A stretch of DNA of 64,000 bases, taken from contig NZ_LMNU01000049.1 in the NCBI RefSeq assembly GCF_001423085.1, positions 1 through 64,000 of the forward strand, written 5' to 3'. Both the position numbers and the translations under genes were made by a program. Under the pieces are notes generated by a model. It was not told where the DNA came from. It saw only the letters and a program-made list of their open reading frames with translations, and made no database searches. The DNA comes from Methylobacterium sp. Leaf125 (GTDB lineage: Bacteria > Pseudomonadota > Alphaproteobacteria > Rhizobiales > Beijerinckiaceae). Shown one piece after another: positions 1 to 8,928 of this stretch. Within the stretch, counting starts at the first letter, position 1. Each line of letters opens with the position of its first letter.

Positions 1-2
1 AG

Positions 3-80
3 GCGACCCTCGCCTCGGCCCAAGCCTTCCTCTACGCCGCTGCCGTCATGATCCTCGTTCGACGGCTAGGACGCGCCTCA
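3..80 (+). pseudogene. C-terminal tail of an IS5-type transposase (cut by window edge)
   Basis: The forward frame is open from the window edge to a TGA at 78-80 and reads FLYAAAVMILVRRLGRAS at its end. Hydrophobic tails of this kind close many IS5-family DDE transposases. Only about 25 residues are visible, so this is a family resemblance rather than a domain match. It converges on, and overlaps by 3 nt, the gene at 78-497. If right, an insertion sequence lies just left of the window and may have truncated element B. Confidence 0.35.
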
Positions 81-497
81 TGACTTATCGGACGGACTCT
101 GAGCGTCCAGCTCCCCAGCGCGTACGGCTTCAATCAGCGTATCGATGACCGACGGCAGGTTGTCCAAGCTGCCCACCTCCACCGCTTGCTTGCCCTTGGC
201 CAGCTCCAGCGGCTTGCCACCCACGCGGGCTGCGAAATGCACGGTGCCCGCGCCGTCTTCGAACCAACCCTTGCGCACGCGCCGGCTCACCTCGACCCTG
301 ACCCGCTCGCCCGCATCGTTCTTGCGGCTCACGAGGTTCTTGGGCGGAACGTACAGTTCGCTGGCCACCACCGCGCTGGCGAAGGCACGCTGATCGGCCA
401 GGCTGCCGAGCAGCTTGTCACGAGCGCGAGCCAGCGGATCGCCAGCTGTGGCGATGGGGGCGGCGTTGCTGAGCTTGAGCGTCTTGAGCACCGACAT
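78..497 (-). CDS. Element backbone protein of unknown function (SVLK type), copy B
   Basis: A 139-aa protein beginning MSVLK-LKLSNAAP, with no domain I can name. It is collinear with the product of 24396-24860 along its whole length. Shared blocks include VSRKN-AGERVR, RKGWF-DGAGTVHF and GGKP-ELAKGKQAVEVG, followed by a helical tail rich in Glu and Ala. The start follows a GGAGA ribosome site. It is the last gene of a leftward run after the HUH Rep. Its conservation beside Rep in both elements suggests a role in replication, copy control or DNA binding. That is inference. Confidence 0.8.
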   Translation of the reverse strand: MSVLKTLKLSNAAPIATAGDPLARARDKLLGSLADQRAFASAVVASELYVPPKNLVSRKNDAGERVRVEVSRRVRKGWFEDGAGTVHFAARVGGKPLELAKGKQAVEVGSLDNLPSVIDTLIEAVRAGELDAQSPSDKS

Positions 498-612
498 CTA
501 CGTCTCCGTTGGATCCCGTGTGGATCTCATGCCTGGACGCTACTGCCGTTGGCCTGCCGTTCAACCGAAAATTGCTCTCGATGTGCCCTCTATGAGACTG
601 AATGGGTGTAAG

Positions 613-636
613 CCAGTTCGTATCTTGTATGTAAAA
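613..636 (-). repeat. Conserved 24-nt motif just after rep, copy B
   Basis: Read in the direction of rep, this stretch matches 23153-23176 of element A at 22 of 24 positions (core TTTTACATACA, then GATAC and AACTGG). It begins 16 nt after the rep stop codon. The flanking sequence is AT-rich and not otherwise similar, so the match stands out. It is a candidate nick site, origin or termination signal for the HUH Rep, or a transcription end. The sequence alone does not decide between these. Confidence 0.6.
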
Positions 637-652
637 ATTATAAAAATTACAC

Positions 653-1567
653 CTACATGCCCCCTACACTTGTACGTAATCTCTCGAATCCCCCTCTCTT
701 GCTCATAAGCCATTCCACGTAATCCCTGATGTCTTTGTCTTTCCACCAATCTCTTTGCAACGACAGGGCTGTGCCATCCCATGAAAGCTTTGCCGACGAC
801 ATTTTGTAATCGGCTTCGATTCGAAACTTCATAGAATATCGAACGAGGCTCTTAATATTATTGCCTACGTCCTTGCGATGGTCGAACGCCTTAAGGTTCA
901 CCTGATAGGGAGAGCCATGCCCCTTGGCTCTAACAGCTTCAACGAATTCATCCTGGCTAACTCCACCCAGGCAGACAATCGCGTGGAGGTGGGGCTGCCA
1001 CACCGTATCGTCGTGGCGGTTCGCGAACTGCGGCCACCCCAAGCTTTCCATCGCAAGTTTTTTGTTCCGGCCAAACCCGTGGAAGTCCTTCCAATCATGC
1101 CTCTCCATCTCCCACCAGCCCGTGTACCGCACGGTGTTCCATCGGGGATCGGTTTTTCTCCTGTTCCGGATCATGTTCCGAAGACGAGTCTCAGTTCTAC
1201 CCATACAGGGGTCAACCGCCTTCAGGTCCGTTGTGGGGGGCACCAACACTGTGAGGAACGCCATGTTCTCGTTTGCCGCCCCAGCGAAGGTGCGTTTGAT
1301 CGCAATGCCAGTTTGTTTGCCCCGGTTCTTCATGAAGCACCGAGGGCACAGGGGAACCCGGCAGAGCCTCATGTTGTTGCCGCTGTCGTCCATACTCCCG
1401 CAGTCATCCATCCTATCATACTGAGGATGGTACAGACCGATGGCTCGCATCACACGGCTGCGCTGCTCCTCCATGCCCTGGGATAACGTACGGATCTGAC
1501 GACGATCACCCCGGTTCAGCGTCTTGATCAGATCACGTTGTAAATCTGCTAATGCTTTACTTCTCAT
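653..1567 (-). CDS. HUH-type rolling-circle replication initiator, copy B
   Basis: A 304-aa protein with the marks of a rolling-circle Rep: an HxH metal-binding pair at His193 and His195 (PHLHAIV) and a candidate nicking tyrosine Tyr244 with Lys247 (RYSMK). A cysteine cluster near residues 69-77 (C-x4-CPRC) may bind zinc. Such proteins nick one strand at an origin and stay bound to the 5' end while the displaced strand is copied. The start follows a GAGGACA ribosome site. It aligns end to end with the Rep at 22228-23142, with the catalytic residues at identical positions. A relaxase or transposase role within the HUH class is possible, but the length and Y-x2-K arrangement favour Rep. Confidence 0.8.
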   Translation of the reverse strand: MRSKALADLQRDLIKTLNRGDRRQIRTLSQGMEEQRSRVMRAIGLYHPQYDRMDDCGSMDDSGNNMRLCRVPLCPRCFMKNRGKQTGIAIKRTFAGAANENMAFLTVLVPPTTDLKAVDPCMGRTETRLRNMIRNRRKTDPRWNTVRYTGWWEMERHDWKDFHGFGRNKKLAMESLGWPQFANRHDDTVWQPHLHAIVCLGGVSQDEFVEAVRAKGHGSPYQVNLKAFDHRKDVGNNIKSLVRYSMKFRIEADYKMSSAKLSWDGTALSLQRDWWKDKDIRDYVEWLMSKRGGFERLRTSVGGM

Positions 1568-1780
1568 TGTCCTCGACCAATTCGATGTGTTTATGCCCTC
1601 ACATCTAATTTATACCAATTGAAAACCGGCCTTCGACCACAATGATACGACAGGTTGAGGCCGCCTTTTAGAGACCAGCCCACCTCACCGATTTGGCGAA
1701 ACACTTTAGCTCCTACTTCCGCCCTACTGTTTAAGCTTTCGCGTGCCAAATGAGTAATAATTGTGCTTCTTCACTTGTAG

Positions 1781-2368
1781 TCAACGACGCAAGGCAGCAA
1801 TGCACGATCGCAATAGTTTTGCCTGCGGTCGGTGAATTTCCTCATCAACCTGTTGCGGCGACAGATGGTAGATGACGTTCTCAATGAACTGCTTTTGGGT
1901 AAACCCGTCTAAATTTGCCAGCCAGGGTCTATGATCTAAGGCGCTCTTGCGTATGGGAAATTCCTCCTCAAGTACTTCGATCCGATCGAGCCATTTCGTA
2001 TCACCCTCCGCCGCATTCACTTCACGGAACTCGTTCTGATCCTCCGCGCTCATTTCATCAAAATCAGCTCGCAGTTCCAGGGCCTCATCCGCCAAACGCT
2101 CAGCCTGCTGCTTGTTCATTATGAGAGTACTGCGTCGGTAAATGTCGCGGAAACGGTCCCAATAGTATTGGGCATCTCCGCTTAGTGGAGGCAAACTGTC
2201 GTTGCTGCGCTGAAATCGATTTTCCTCCAGCATTGCTTTGTAATTGTCCCACTCCGCATCATTGAAGAGTGGCCGAAGCTGGCTGACTGGCAGCCGCCCT
2301 GCAGGTGATCGTTCCAGCGTTCGCAAGGTGCTTTCCAAATCAAGCACTCTTCGTCGATTGTCGTCCAT
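1781..2368 (-). CDS. Hypothetical protein
   Basis: A 195-aa, charged, mostly helical soluble protein with no signal peptide, membrane segment or motif I recognise. The ATG at 2368 was chosen over an upstream TTG because a GGAG ribosome site sits at ideal distance. It lies between the 282-aa gene and rep in a leftward series. A 12-bp hairpin just upstream (2386-2413) may limit transcription coming from the preceding gene. Element A has no counterpart in the visible sequence. Confidence 0.65.
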   Translation of the reverse strand: MDDNRRRVLDLESTLRTLERSPAGRLPVSQLRPLFNDAEWDNYKAMLEENRFQRSNDSLPPLSGDAQYYWDRFRDIYRRSTLIMNKQQAERLADEALELRADFDEMSAEDQNEFREVNAAEGDTKWLDRIEVLEEEFPIRKSALDHRPWLANLDGFTQKQFIENVIYHLSPQQVDEEIHRPQAKLLRSCIAALRR

Positions 2369-2385
2369 TGCGGTCTCCAAAGCAG

Positions 2386-2413
2386 AAGCCGCGCTGGTTT
2401 CCCAGCGCGGCTT
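2386..2413 (-). terminator. Hairpin terminator or attenuator
   Basis: A perfect 12-bp stem (AAGCCGCGCTGG with its complement) with a 4-nt loop. It lies between the stop of the 282-aa gene and the start of the 195-aa gene. On the leftward strand it is followed only by a broken T-run, so termination may be partial. Confidence 0.55.
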
Positions 2414-2437
2414 TTGTCGTCATTTTAGGTGGTCAGA

Positions 2438-3286
2438 TCAGGCTGCTTTTGTAGCAGTCTGCGCGCTAGCCTTGAGGTCCACCGACACACCGTTTCCGGT
2501 TCGGTAACCCTTGCTTGCCGGTTTGGCCTTGGTGTCAGTTTCCTGGCTCACCACGTAGGAACGAACGAACTGCACGATTTCATCGGCTGAAAGAGGCTTG
2601 CTCTTTTTCACCATCGTCTTGCCGTTCACGACACATGCAAACAAGACGGCGAAACCATCGTGAAGCGTGTCATCGTCCGGCATGAAGGGAAGTTCACACA
2701 GCGTTTCCGCTGCACGAGCCTTTTCCTTCTCACCCGGCTTCCAAGACACCACCGACGGTGTTCGAGTGTTGCCGCGCGCTGCCTGAACCGCGGCAATAAT
2801 GCCGAAGATCTTCTTCCGCCCGTTGTACTCAAACGTCTCGATGAAGTTCACAGCCTCCTCTGGCTTGATGCCATGGGTCATCAGATAATCCAAAACGGTG
2901 GCGTACTTCTCGCTGGACCGATTGGGTCTCCAGATGCTTGTCACTTGCCCATGAGGAGCTGGCTTGCCATCGGGTAGCATGTATTCCCCTTCCGTCACGC
3001 GAACGAACGGAAGGAGAGTGTTGCCACCCTGTTGCGCAGCTGGAACTTTGAGGCGATCACGCTCGATGATGAACTTTCCGTACAAATTCTCGTCGTTTAT
3101 CACTCTGAGAATGAATTCGAGAATTTCACCAATGTGAGCGTAAACTCGCAGATGTCCGGCTCGATAATATGCTGCGGTGGTATGGGAGCTCTGTTGAAGC
3201 TTCAACACCCACGAAGCCACGCTCGGCACGGCGGTCGCAGCCTGAGGAGACTGAGAGTTAGCAATGTTTGCAACAGCATTGGTCAT
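2438..3286 (-). CDS. Hypothetical protein
   Basis: A 282-aa soluble protein. The N terminus is Ala/Ser-rich and low complexity, the middle is mixed alpha/beta, and the C-terminal 40 residues are Lys/Ala-rich. I recognise no family. It is the first gene of the leftward run toward rep, with about 370 bases of non-coding sequence upstream that probably hold its promoter and that of the divergent HNH gene. Position and orientation suggest an accessory replication or single-strand-binding role, but no motif supports this. Confidence 0.65.
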   Translation of the reverse strand: MTNAVANIANSQSPQAATAVPSVASWVLKLQQSSHTTAAYYRAGHLRVYAHIGEILEFILRVINDENLYGKFIIERDRLKVPAAQQGGNTLLPFVRVTEGEYMLPDGKPAPHGQVTSIWRPNRSSEKYATVLDYLMTHGIKPEEAVNFIETFEYNGRKKIFGIIAAVQAARGNTRTPSVVSWKPGEKEKARAAETLCELPFMPDDDTLHDGFAVLFACVVNGKTMVKKSKPLSADEIVQFVRSYVVSQETDTKAKPASKGYRTGNGVSVDLKASAQTATKAA

Positions 3287-3657
3287 GGGACTGGTTCCAG
3301 CTAGTTTTGAACCTACCGGGCCGCATAGGCGGTTACCGTGTTCTGCATGTCATCCCAACAACGGAAGTGGCTGAACGCCACTGTTCGCTGTTATGATACA
3401 TCACAAGCAATGCTTGACCGGATTTTAGTCCGGGCACTAACTGAACTTTGTCAGACCTTTACACCTCCGTTGTTGCCGACGAAAAAATCATTATACGAAT
3501 AGACTCGATTGTCAATGTGCTATTACTCTGTAGGGGCTAATTTATGCAAATTAACCTTGCTCGTTTCGAACGATGCAGATTGTTGGTTCCCCTCACTACT
3601 AGTGAGGAGTTTTTGCAGGCAAGCTGCCCTCCATGGCAGCCGAGGAGGAAGGCGAAT
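3287..3657. other. Divergent intergenic region
   Basis: It separates the leftward replication run from the rightward HNH gene. It is AT-rich around 3475-3560 and must hold the promoters for both directions. I see no clear operator or hairpin. Confidence 0.4.
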
Positions 3658-5952
3658 ATGGACGATCGGATTGCGCGCAATATTCGGAATATCCGATCCC
3701 TTGAAGATCTTGCTCAGTTCGAAATTAACGCACGCGCAAAAAGGGCGCTTGACGATGAGATGGGTGCTGCCATTCGCGACCGAACAGGCGAGCTCGGACG
3801 CAACCTCATCGCGGATCGAACCGGTCTCGACCTCACCGATCTATCCCCTGCCGAAGAGAAAATCGTCCGAGCTATCAGCATCTATGCGGGCATGAAGAAG
3901 CGTGAAGGCAGCAATGCCAATCGCACCATAGGGCAAATCGAGCGGCAGGGATTGCTCGGTGCAGCAGAAATTTCTGTCATGAGCCGCAAGCCCACTGCGG
4001 GCTATGAGGCGCTCGCTGCGGCCGATCACGCTGAGCTGACCTACGAGCAGATTGTCATTGATCACTCGGAGGAGTTCTCACCCCGCGCACTGTGGTTTGC
4101 GCGCAATACGCTCAAGCTCCCCAATGCGACCGACAAGCCGCCCGCCAGAGCCATCACGCCAGTCCAGGCACGGACTGAGGCCCTGTTGAAATGGTTGCAT
4201 GGGCGCAGAAGCGCAAATGGGGAGCTATCACCCCACTCAAACGCTCAAGCTGCTGCGGCGTTGGGTATGGACGAGATGCACCGACATGGTCGGGTGTTTG
4301 GCAACATTCAGTCGCGCATCGATTATGCCTGCTACGTTAGCGGTCTGCCACCGCTTGGGCTGACGGCTGACGCACCTTTCGAACGAGCATGGCAGCGCGA
4401 AGAGCGATCTTGGAGCTTTCCGCTGTCCACAATGCAGGTGGCGGCACAAGCGCACCGATGGCACGACAAAGACTTCGATGCTGTCCTGCGGGAAACTGAG
4501 CGTTTGCCCGGGCAAGCGCATTTGAGTTGGCGCAAAGAACTACGGGAGAACGAAGGGCGCATCCGCGAGTGGGCCTTTGGCTTACAAAAGGGGTCTGCGC
4601 CCACCCCTGAAGCCGAGGTTGAGGCGGATGCGGGACTTGATACGGACGCACCTACGCGCCGGAACCCGGCATGGTCGCGCGATGAGTTGATCCTCGCGTT
4701 GGATCTGTATCTTCGTCATCGTACCGCGCTGCCTGGCAAAGAAAGCATTGAGGTTGTAGATCTATCGAACTTCCTCTGCAGATTGCGGCAAACCCACGAT
4801 CTCGACAACGCAGCAACCTTCCGAAACGCTAACGGCGTTTACATGAAGATGATGAACTTTCGCCGTTTCGATCCGGACTATTTGGCGGAAGGCAAGGTCG
4901 GTCTTACACGAGGTAACAGGCTGGAAGAGGCCATCTGGGAAGAGTTTAGCAACAATCCGATGCAATTGGCGGAAGCGGTGGCATCCATTCGACGATTACC
5001 ATATGCAGGTCTACTGAAAGGCTTGAGCGTTCAGCCAGATGAACCGCCTTATTGGGTTTTCGTTTGTAATCCGAAAAGGTGGGCAATTGACCGGTTCATC
5101 GCCGAAGGCATCGAGGTTGACACCTGGGGCGTTCGTCCATCGGATCGTGAGCGATTTGCACCCGGTCAGCTGGGGCTCGTACGTGTTGGCATTGACCGGC
5201 GCTCGATGGCAGAGCGTGCTGGAGCCTCGCCACTTGAAGCGGGCATCTACGCGCTGTGCACGGTCGAGAGCAGCGCATTTGCGAGCACGGGTGCCAGCGA
5301 TGCGTTCTGGGGAGAGGGCGAGGCACGTGAGCCAGGCTGGCCGACGATCCGTATGCGGTACCTGCAAACCTATCTGAACCAGCCGTTGACGATCACGACA
5401 TTGCGTGAAGCCGCTCCGCAAATCTCACCCTTGCTATTGAACGGTCATCAAGCCGCTTCGTTTCCCCTGGCGGCGGCTGACTTCCATGCCGTGTTGAAGC
5501 TGCTCGGCGGGCTAAATGATGCTAAGTTGGTTTCGGAAAGTGAGCCAGACACATTCGATAAGCTTGCGGCGCTCGAACAGAAGTACCTTTCTGCGTGCCC
5601 TGAGGTGAAACAGGGGCTCAGTCGCAAAATCGAGCGTGGCCCGGTCGGAGCGCTGATTAAGCGCGCGAATGGGTTTCGTTGCCAGCTATGCGAGGCACTC
5701 GGGCAAAACCCGATTGGCTTCAAAAAGGCCAATGGTGAGCCCTACGTCGAAGCTCATCATGTCATGCCGGTCTCAACTCTTATGGTAGGATCGCTTGCGG
5801 CGTCGAACGTGATGACGCTGTGCGCCAACCATCACCGTGAGGTGCATTATGGGGATGTCACAATCACGGTACTGGATGAGGTTTTTGAAGCGTCAATAGG
5901 TGGCGAGACGGTGGTGGTATCGCGTAACATCGTACCGTTCAAAGCCGCGTAA
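3658..5952 (+). CDS. EVE-like plus HNH nuclease, type IV restriction-like
   Basis: A 764-aa protein of at least three parts. The N-terminal part of about 330 residues is helical and unassigned. The middle (from RNPAWSRDELILAL to NGVYMKMMNFRRFDP) matches a segment often found ahead of McrA-like HNH domains. Next comes an EVE/PUA-like stretch (YWVFVCNPKRW onward) that would read modified bases. The C terminus is an HNH nuclease with CQLC, EAHHVMPVS and LCANHHREVHYG. Family knowledge points to cutting of foreign DNA carrying modified bases. The ATG at 3658 was chosen for its GAGGAAGG ribosome site; an open frame extends upstream to 3544. It is the first cargo gene of element B. Confidence 0.8.
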   Translation: MDDRIARNIRNIRSLEDLAQFEINARAKRALDDEMGAAIRDRTGELGRNLIADRTGLDLTDLSPAEEKIVRAISIYAGMKKREGSNANRTIGQIERQGLLGAAEISVMSRKPTAGYEALAAADHAELTYEQIVIDHSEEFSPRALWFARNTLKLPNATDKPPARAITPVQARTEALLKWLHGRRSANGELSPHSNAQAAAALGMDEMHRHGRVFGNIQSRIDYACYVSGLPPLGLTADAPFERAWQREERSWSFPLSTMQVAAQAHRWHDKDFDAVLRETERLPGQAHLSWRKELRENEGRIREWAFGLQKGSAPTPEAEVEADAGLDTDAPTRRNPAWSRDELILALDLYLRHRTALPGKESIEVVDLSNFLCRLRQTHDLDNAATFRNANGVYMKMMNFRRFDPDYLAEGKVGLTRGNRLEEAIWEEFSNNPMQLAEAVASIRRLPYAGLLKGLSVQPDEPPYWVFVCNPKRWAIDRFIAEGIEVDTWGVRPSDRERFAPGQLGLVRVGIDRRSMAERAGASPLEAGIYALCTVESSAFASTGASDAFWGEGEAREPGWPTIRMRYLQTYLNQPLTITTLREAAPQISPLLLNGHQAASFPLAAADFHAVLKLLGGLNDAKLVSESEPDTFDKLAALEQKYLSACPEVKQGLSRKIERGPVGALIKRANGFRCQLCEALGQNPIGFKKANGEPYVEAHHVMPVSTLMVGSLAASNVMTLCANHHREVHYGDVTITVLDEVFEASIGGETVVVSRNIVPFKAA

Positions 5953-6443
5953 GCTCTCGGGCTACGTTGGCGCATGCATTGTCCTATACCGCAGGCAGCA
6001 GGATCGCAGCCGCCTCGGCGGTGTTTCCATCCTCTGAACCAGCTACGATCCGCACCACCGATCCTTTCGGTGCCGCATCGTTCCACATCGGTGCGACAAC
6101 GAACTAAGCATATGTACCCGCGATCCGTACCGGCCCGTGTCAGGCTGCTGTATTACCTACGCCGAGGACGGAGCCGATCACCCGTCTCAGCTGACAAGGA
6201 GGTTTCAATAAACCCAATTTGAAACGTTAAAGCCGATATTACCATTCAAAGCCTGGAATCTACGCTAGGGACTGAGTGAAGAACCGAGCTCCAACAGCTC
6301 AGAAACATCATAAAAGTTATAACTTATGACGTTCCGTTTTGAGCTAAGTATTTGTGATCGTTGAATAAATATCTAGGCTCGCTCTTTCAGCCTATTGGAA
6401 ACAGCATGTTTTGTCGCTGATCCGCGCAGGACATGAGATTTCG
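5953..6443. other. Intergenic region with conserved recombinase leader
   Basis: Non-coding. The first 250 bases show nothing clear. The right part holds the leader shared with element A, annotated separately. Confidence 0.4.
6309..6417 (+). promoter_or_regulatory. Conserved leader of the single-domain recombinase, copy B
   Basis: It contains CATAA (6309-6313) and TTATG (6324-6328) in inverted order around a perfect 12-bp palindrome AAGTTATAACTT (6314-6325). Downstream is CATGTTTTGTCGC (6405-6417). Element A has the same pair of signals in the same order before its homologous gene. It could be an operator, or the recombinase's own binding site. Confidence 0.45.
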
Positions 6444-7013
6444 ATGAAGCAGGCTAGGGTACCCTCTGAAGCCGAGTTCAAGCGGCTGGTAGCAGTGGTG
6501 AGCCAGGGCAAACTTGGGCCGCGGAACCGTATGGCTCTGATGATGAGCTACCTTGCCGGGCTACGGGTGGGGGAAATCGCATCCCTTGAGTGGGGCGACC
6601 TTGTCGACGGAGATGGCAAGATTCGCGAGCAGCTTCGGCTCAGCGCGGCTGTCACCAAGGGCGGGTATGCCCGTGTGGTGTTCATGAACGCTCGGCTGCG
6701 CAAAGAGGTGGAGCAATACCGGAGCAGCCTCACGGAGCTCCCAGCCCTGCTGCAGCCCGTACTGATTACTCAGAAGCGCTCTGCGTTCAGCGCGAACACA
6801 TTGTGCCAGCTCATGAGGGGTTGGTATGATCTCGCTGGGTTGGATGGCGGATCAAGCCACAGCGGCCGGCGGTGGTTCATTACAAAGCTCGCTCATGCCG
6901 GGATCTCGCCCAAGGCCATCATGATGCTCGCCGGGCATCGGCATCTCTCGACGACGCAGCGGTATATCGACGTCAACGATGAGATGATGCGCGCTGCCGT
7001 GGAGATCCTCTGA
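6444..7013 (+). CDS. Single-domain tyrosine recombinase, copy B
   Basis: A 189-aa protein that is essentially only the catalytic domain of a tyrosine recombinase. It has an Arg in GLRVGEI, HSGRR as the H-x-x-R box, and GHRHLSTTQRYID carrying the final His and the nucleophilic Tyr. The N-terminal core-binding domain found in Xer and phage integrases is missing. The start at MKQARVP was chosen because the homologue at 28178-28747 begins identically and has the same length. The two proteins are very similar throughout. Such short recombinases may resolve dimers or invert DNA. Their presence beside a separate full-length integrase in each element suggests a second recombination function. Confidence 0.8.
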   Translation: MKQARVPSEAEFKRLVAVVSQGKLGPRNRMALMMSYLAGLRVGEIASLEWGDLVDGDGKIREQLRLSAAVTKGGYARVVFMNARLRKEVEQYRSSLTELPALLQPVLITQKRSAFSANTLCQLMRGWYDLAGLDGGSSHSGRRWFITKLAHAGISPKAIMMLAGHRHLSTTQRYIDVNDEMMRAAVEIL

Positions 7014-7056
7014 CCTTCACGACAGCTCAGCGTTCGCCTACGTTGCAGATCGCTGC

Positions 7057-7338
7057 TCAGGCCGCCTCAGCCAGCGGAGCCCGGCTCGGCGTATCCATCG
7101 CGCGCATGTACACGTCCAGCAGCGTCTCGTGCTCGTCACGCTCGTCCTGGTCGAGTTTGCGCAGCTTGAGGATCTCCTTGAGGATCTTCACGTCCAGACC
7201 CTCGCCCTTGGCTTCCATGAAGATCTCCTTCTTGGCTTCCATGAGGTCCTTGATCTCTTCTTCAACCTTCTCCACGCGCTCGATGATCGAGCGGATGCGG
7301 TCGCCGGCAACGCCAACGGTGTCGATGGTGTCGGACAT
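7057..7338 (-). CDS. gapR: GapR-family (DUF2312) DNA-binding protein
   Basis: A 93-aa helical, highly charged protein beginning MSDTIDTVG. It includes EEIKDLMEAKKEIFMEAK and DVKILKEILKLRKLDQDER, the hallmark of the DUF2312/GapR family. In Caulobacter this family clamps overtwisted DNA ahead of replication and transcription and supports topoisomerases. The start at 7338 follows GGGAGAG. It lies alone between the recombinase and the TIR gene and points leftward. Copies on mobile elements are known. Here it may assist replication of the element, which is inference. Confidence 0.85.
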   Translation of the reverse strand: MSDTIDTVGVAGDRIRSIIERVEKVEEEIKDLMEAKKEIFMEAKGEGLDVKILKEILKLRKLDQDERDEHETLLDVYMRAMDTPSRAPLAEAA

Positions 7339-7780
7339 GCTCTCTCCCTGGGCTGTTCCAATCCGCAACCTGGCGGGGTTTGGTAAGCGAGAGGTTAAGG
7401 CGACTGGCAGGATATTGATGGTTCCACCATCAGGGTGGCAAACCTGCCGCTCGCTGAGTAACGTTGGTGTGCTTCGCAGGCCCGCAGCAGCGTCTTGAAC
7501 CTTATGACCCGCTGATTGCCACCAGGATTAGCGCATCAGGCGCCACAGCTGTGCTGCTGAACAGTTTTTCACAGCGATGTATTGGTACGTGTGAGCCGCA
7601 TCGTACAGCTTAATGCCCTTAACTCTTCCAGCTCCTTTGCCTTTACTATGACTTGTTTCGTATTGAGAACAAATTAGGAATTCGGGTCGGCCTTCAAGTC
7701 AATGCGGGGTTGCCAATCACCCCCAACCCCCTCATGGCTCGGTTGCTGAGTCCCTTGAGCAGCACCTTTCGGACAGTGCC
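7339..7780. other. Intergenic region
   Basis: About 440 bases between divergent gapR and the TIR gene. No convincing reading frame, hairpin or repeat was seen. It probably holds both promoters. Confidence 0.35.
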
Positions 7781-8653
7781 ATGTACAACCTATTTGTGTC
7801 AGGAAACGAAGAGAGCTGGAATGGCGATCCTTGGAATATCGAGAGGGGCCGTTGCGTCTACGAGTACACGTCAGACGCCTTGCGGGACCGTTACGGCAAG
7901 CTGGATCAGGCTGCCATCGCAGAGCTGAAACGCTTTCCCTCCGTTTTTGCCTACGAGTCGGGCCACGAGCGCAGTCCGAAGTTCGGGATGATCCGCGACG
8001 TCATCGTTCGGCAGGTCGAAGTACGGGTAGTTTATGAATTATTTGACGTTGATCCATTTTTGGGTTTTGAAGATTTGAATACGCTAAGATTCGAGCTCGA
8101 TATTGCTAAAATGGAGATGTACCGGACCCACTGGGCCGTAAAGGACGTGGATCTGACGGCCGTTCTAAACGCCCAAGGCATAGCGCTGCCCGGATGGGCG
8201 CGATATCCAGGTCGGGGCATCAATATCCGCACCCACGAATTCGAGGTAGCACTTTCGTTTCCCGGCGAAGAGAGAGACTTGATCGAGAAGATCGCCCGCG
8301 AGCTTGAGCATCGGTTGGGACCAGACAGATATTTTTATGACCGCAATTATCCGGGTCAGCTCGCTCGGCCAAACATGGACCTGCTCCTCCAGCAAATCTA
8401 TGGTGAGCGCTCTAAGATTATCGTGGTTTTCATTAGCGGCCACTACCAATTGAAGGACTGGTGCGGCATCGAGTTTCGCGCAATCCGCGACATAATCTTA
8501 CGGCGTGACCACGACCGGATTATGCTCATCCGAACGGGCGATGGCGAAGTTGAGGGGATACGGGCGACGGATGGCTATGTGGACGCCCGCAGACACTCGC
8601 CCGAGGAGCTTGCTGCCTTCATCGAGCAGAGAATCGGAGAGCTTCAGCCGTAA
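7781..8653 (+). CDS. TIR-domain protein, probable NAD-degrading defence effector
   Basis: A 290-aa protein. Residues 1-130 form an alpha/beta domain of unknown type (WNGDPWNIERGRCVYEYT near the start). Residues 153-285 are a TIR domain: FEVALSFPGEERD as the first strand, then KIIVVFISGHY, then WCGIEFR with Glu231 as the likely catalytic glutamate. Bacterial TIR proteins usually cleave NAD when phage is sensed and stop growth. The ribosome site is weak. The next gene encodes a large restriction-like protein in the same direction, but with a 275-bp gap, so a two-gene system is possible but unproven. Confidence 0.75.
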   Translation: MYNLFVSGNEESWNGDPWNIERGRCVYEYTSDALRDRYGKLDQAAIAELKRFPSVFAYESGHERSPKFGMIRDVIVRQVEVRVVYELFDVDPFLGFEDLNTLRFELDIAKMEMYRTHWAVKDVDLTAVLNAQGIALPGWARYPGRGINIRTHEFEVALSFPGEERDLIEKIARELEHRLGPDRYFYDRNYPGQLARPNMDLLLQQIYGERSKIIVVFISGHYQLKDWCGIEFRAIRDIILRRDHDRIMLIRTGDGEVEGIRATDGYVDARRHSPEELAAFIEQRIGELQP

Positions 8654-8928
8654 CGCTCATCGAGGCGGCTGCCGTTGTCACCGCAAATCCGCAGTCGGCT
8701 GTTGCGGGTATGCGTTCCGCACGGCACGCAAAGGAGGTCGTCGCTTTGCGGCCCGGTGAGCGTTGGAAGCGTCGGCTTCCGAGAGGAGAACTTGCATTGG
8801 CCGTGGATTACAACCGAGGTCAGCTCCAGGCCAACCCTACACTAACTTCGAACTTGGACTACCGCGTGGGGACCGCTTAGAATTATAACCCCATTCATAA
8901 AAAACGCTTGAAATCGAACGCCGATCGA

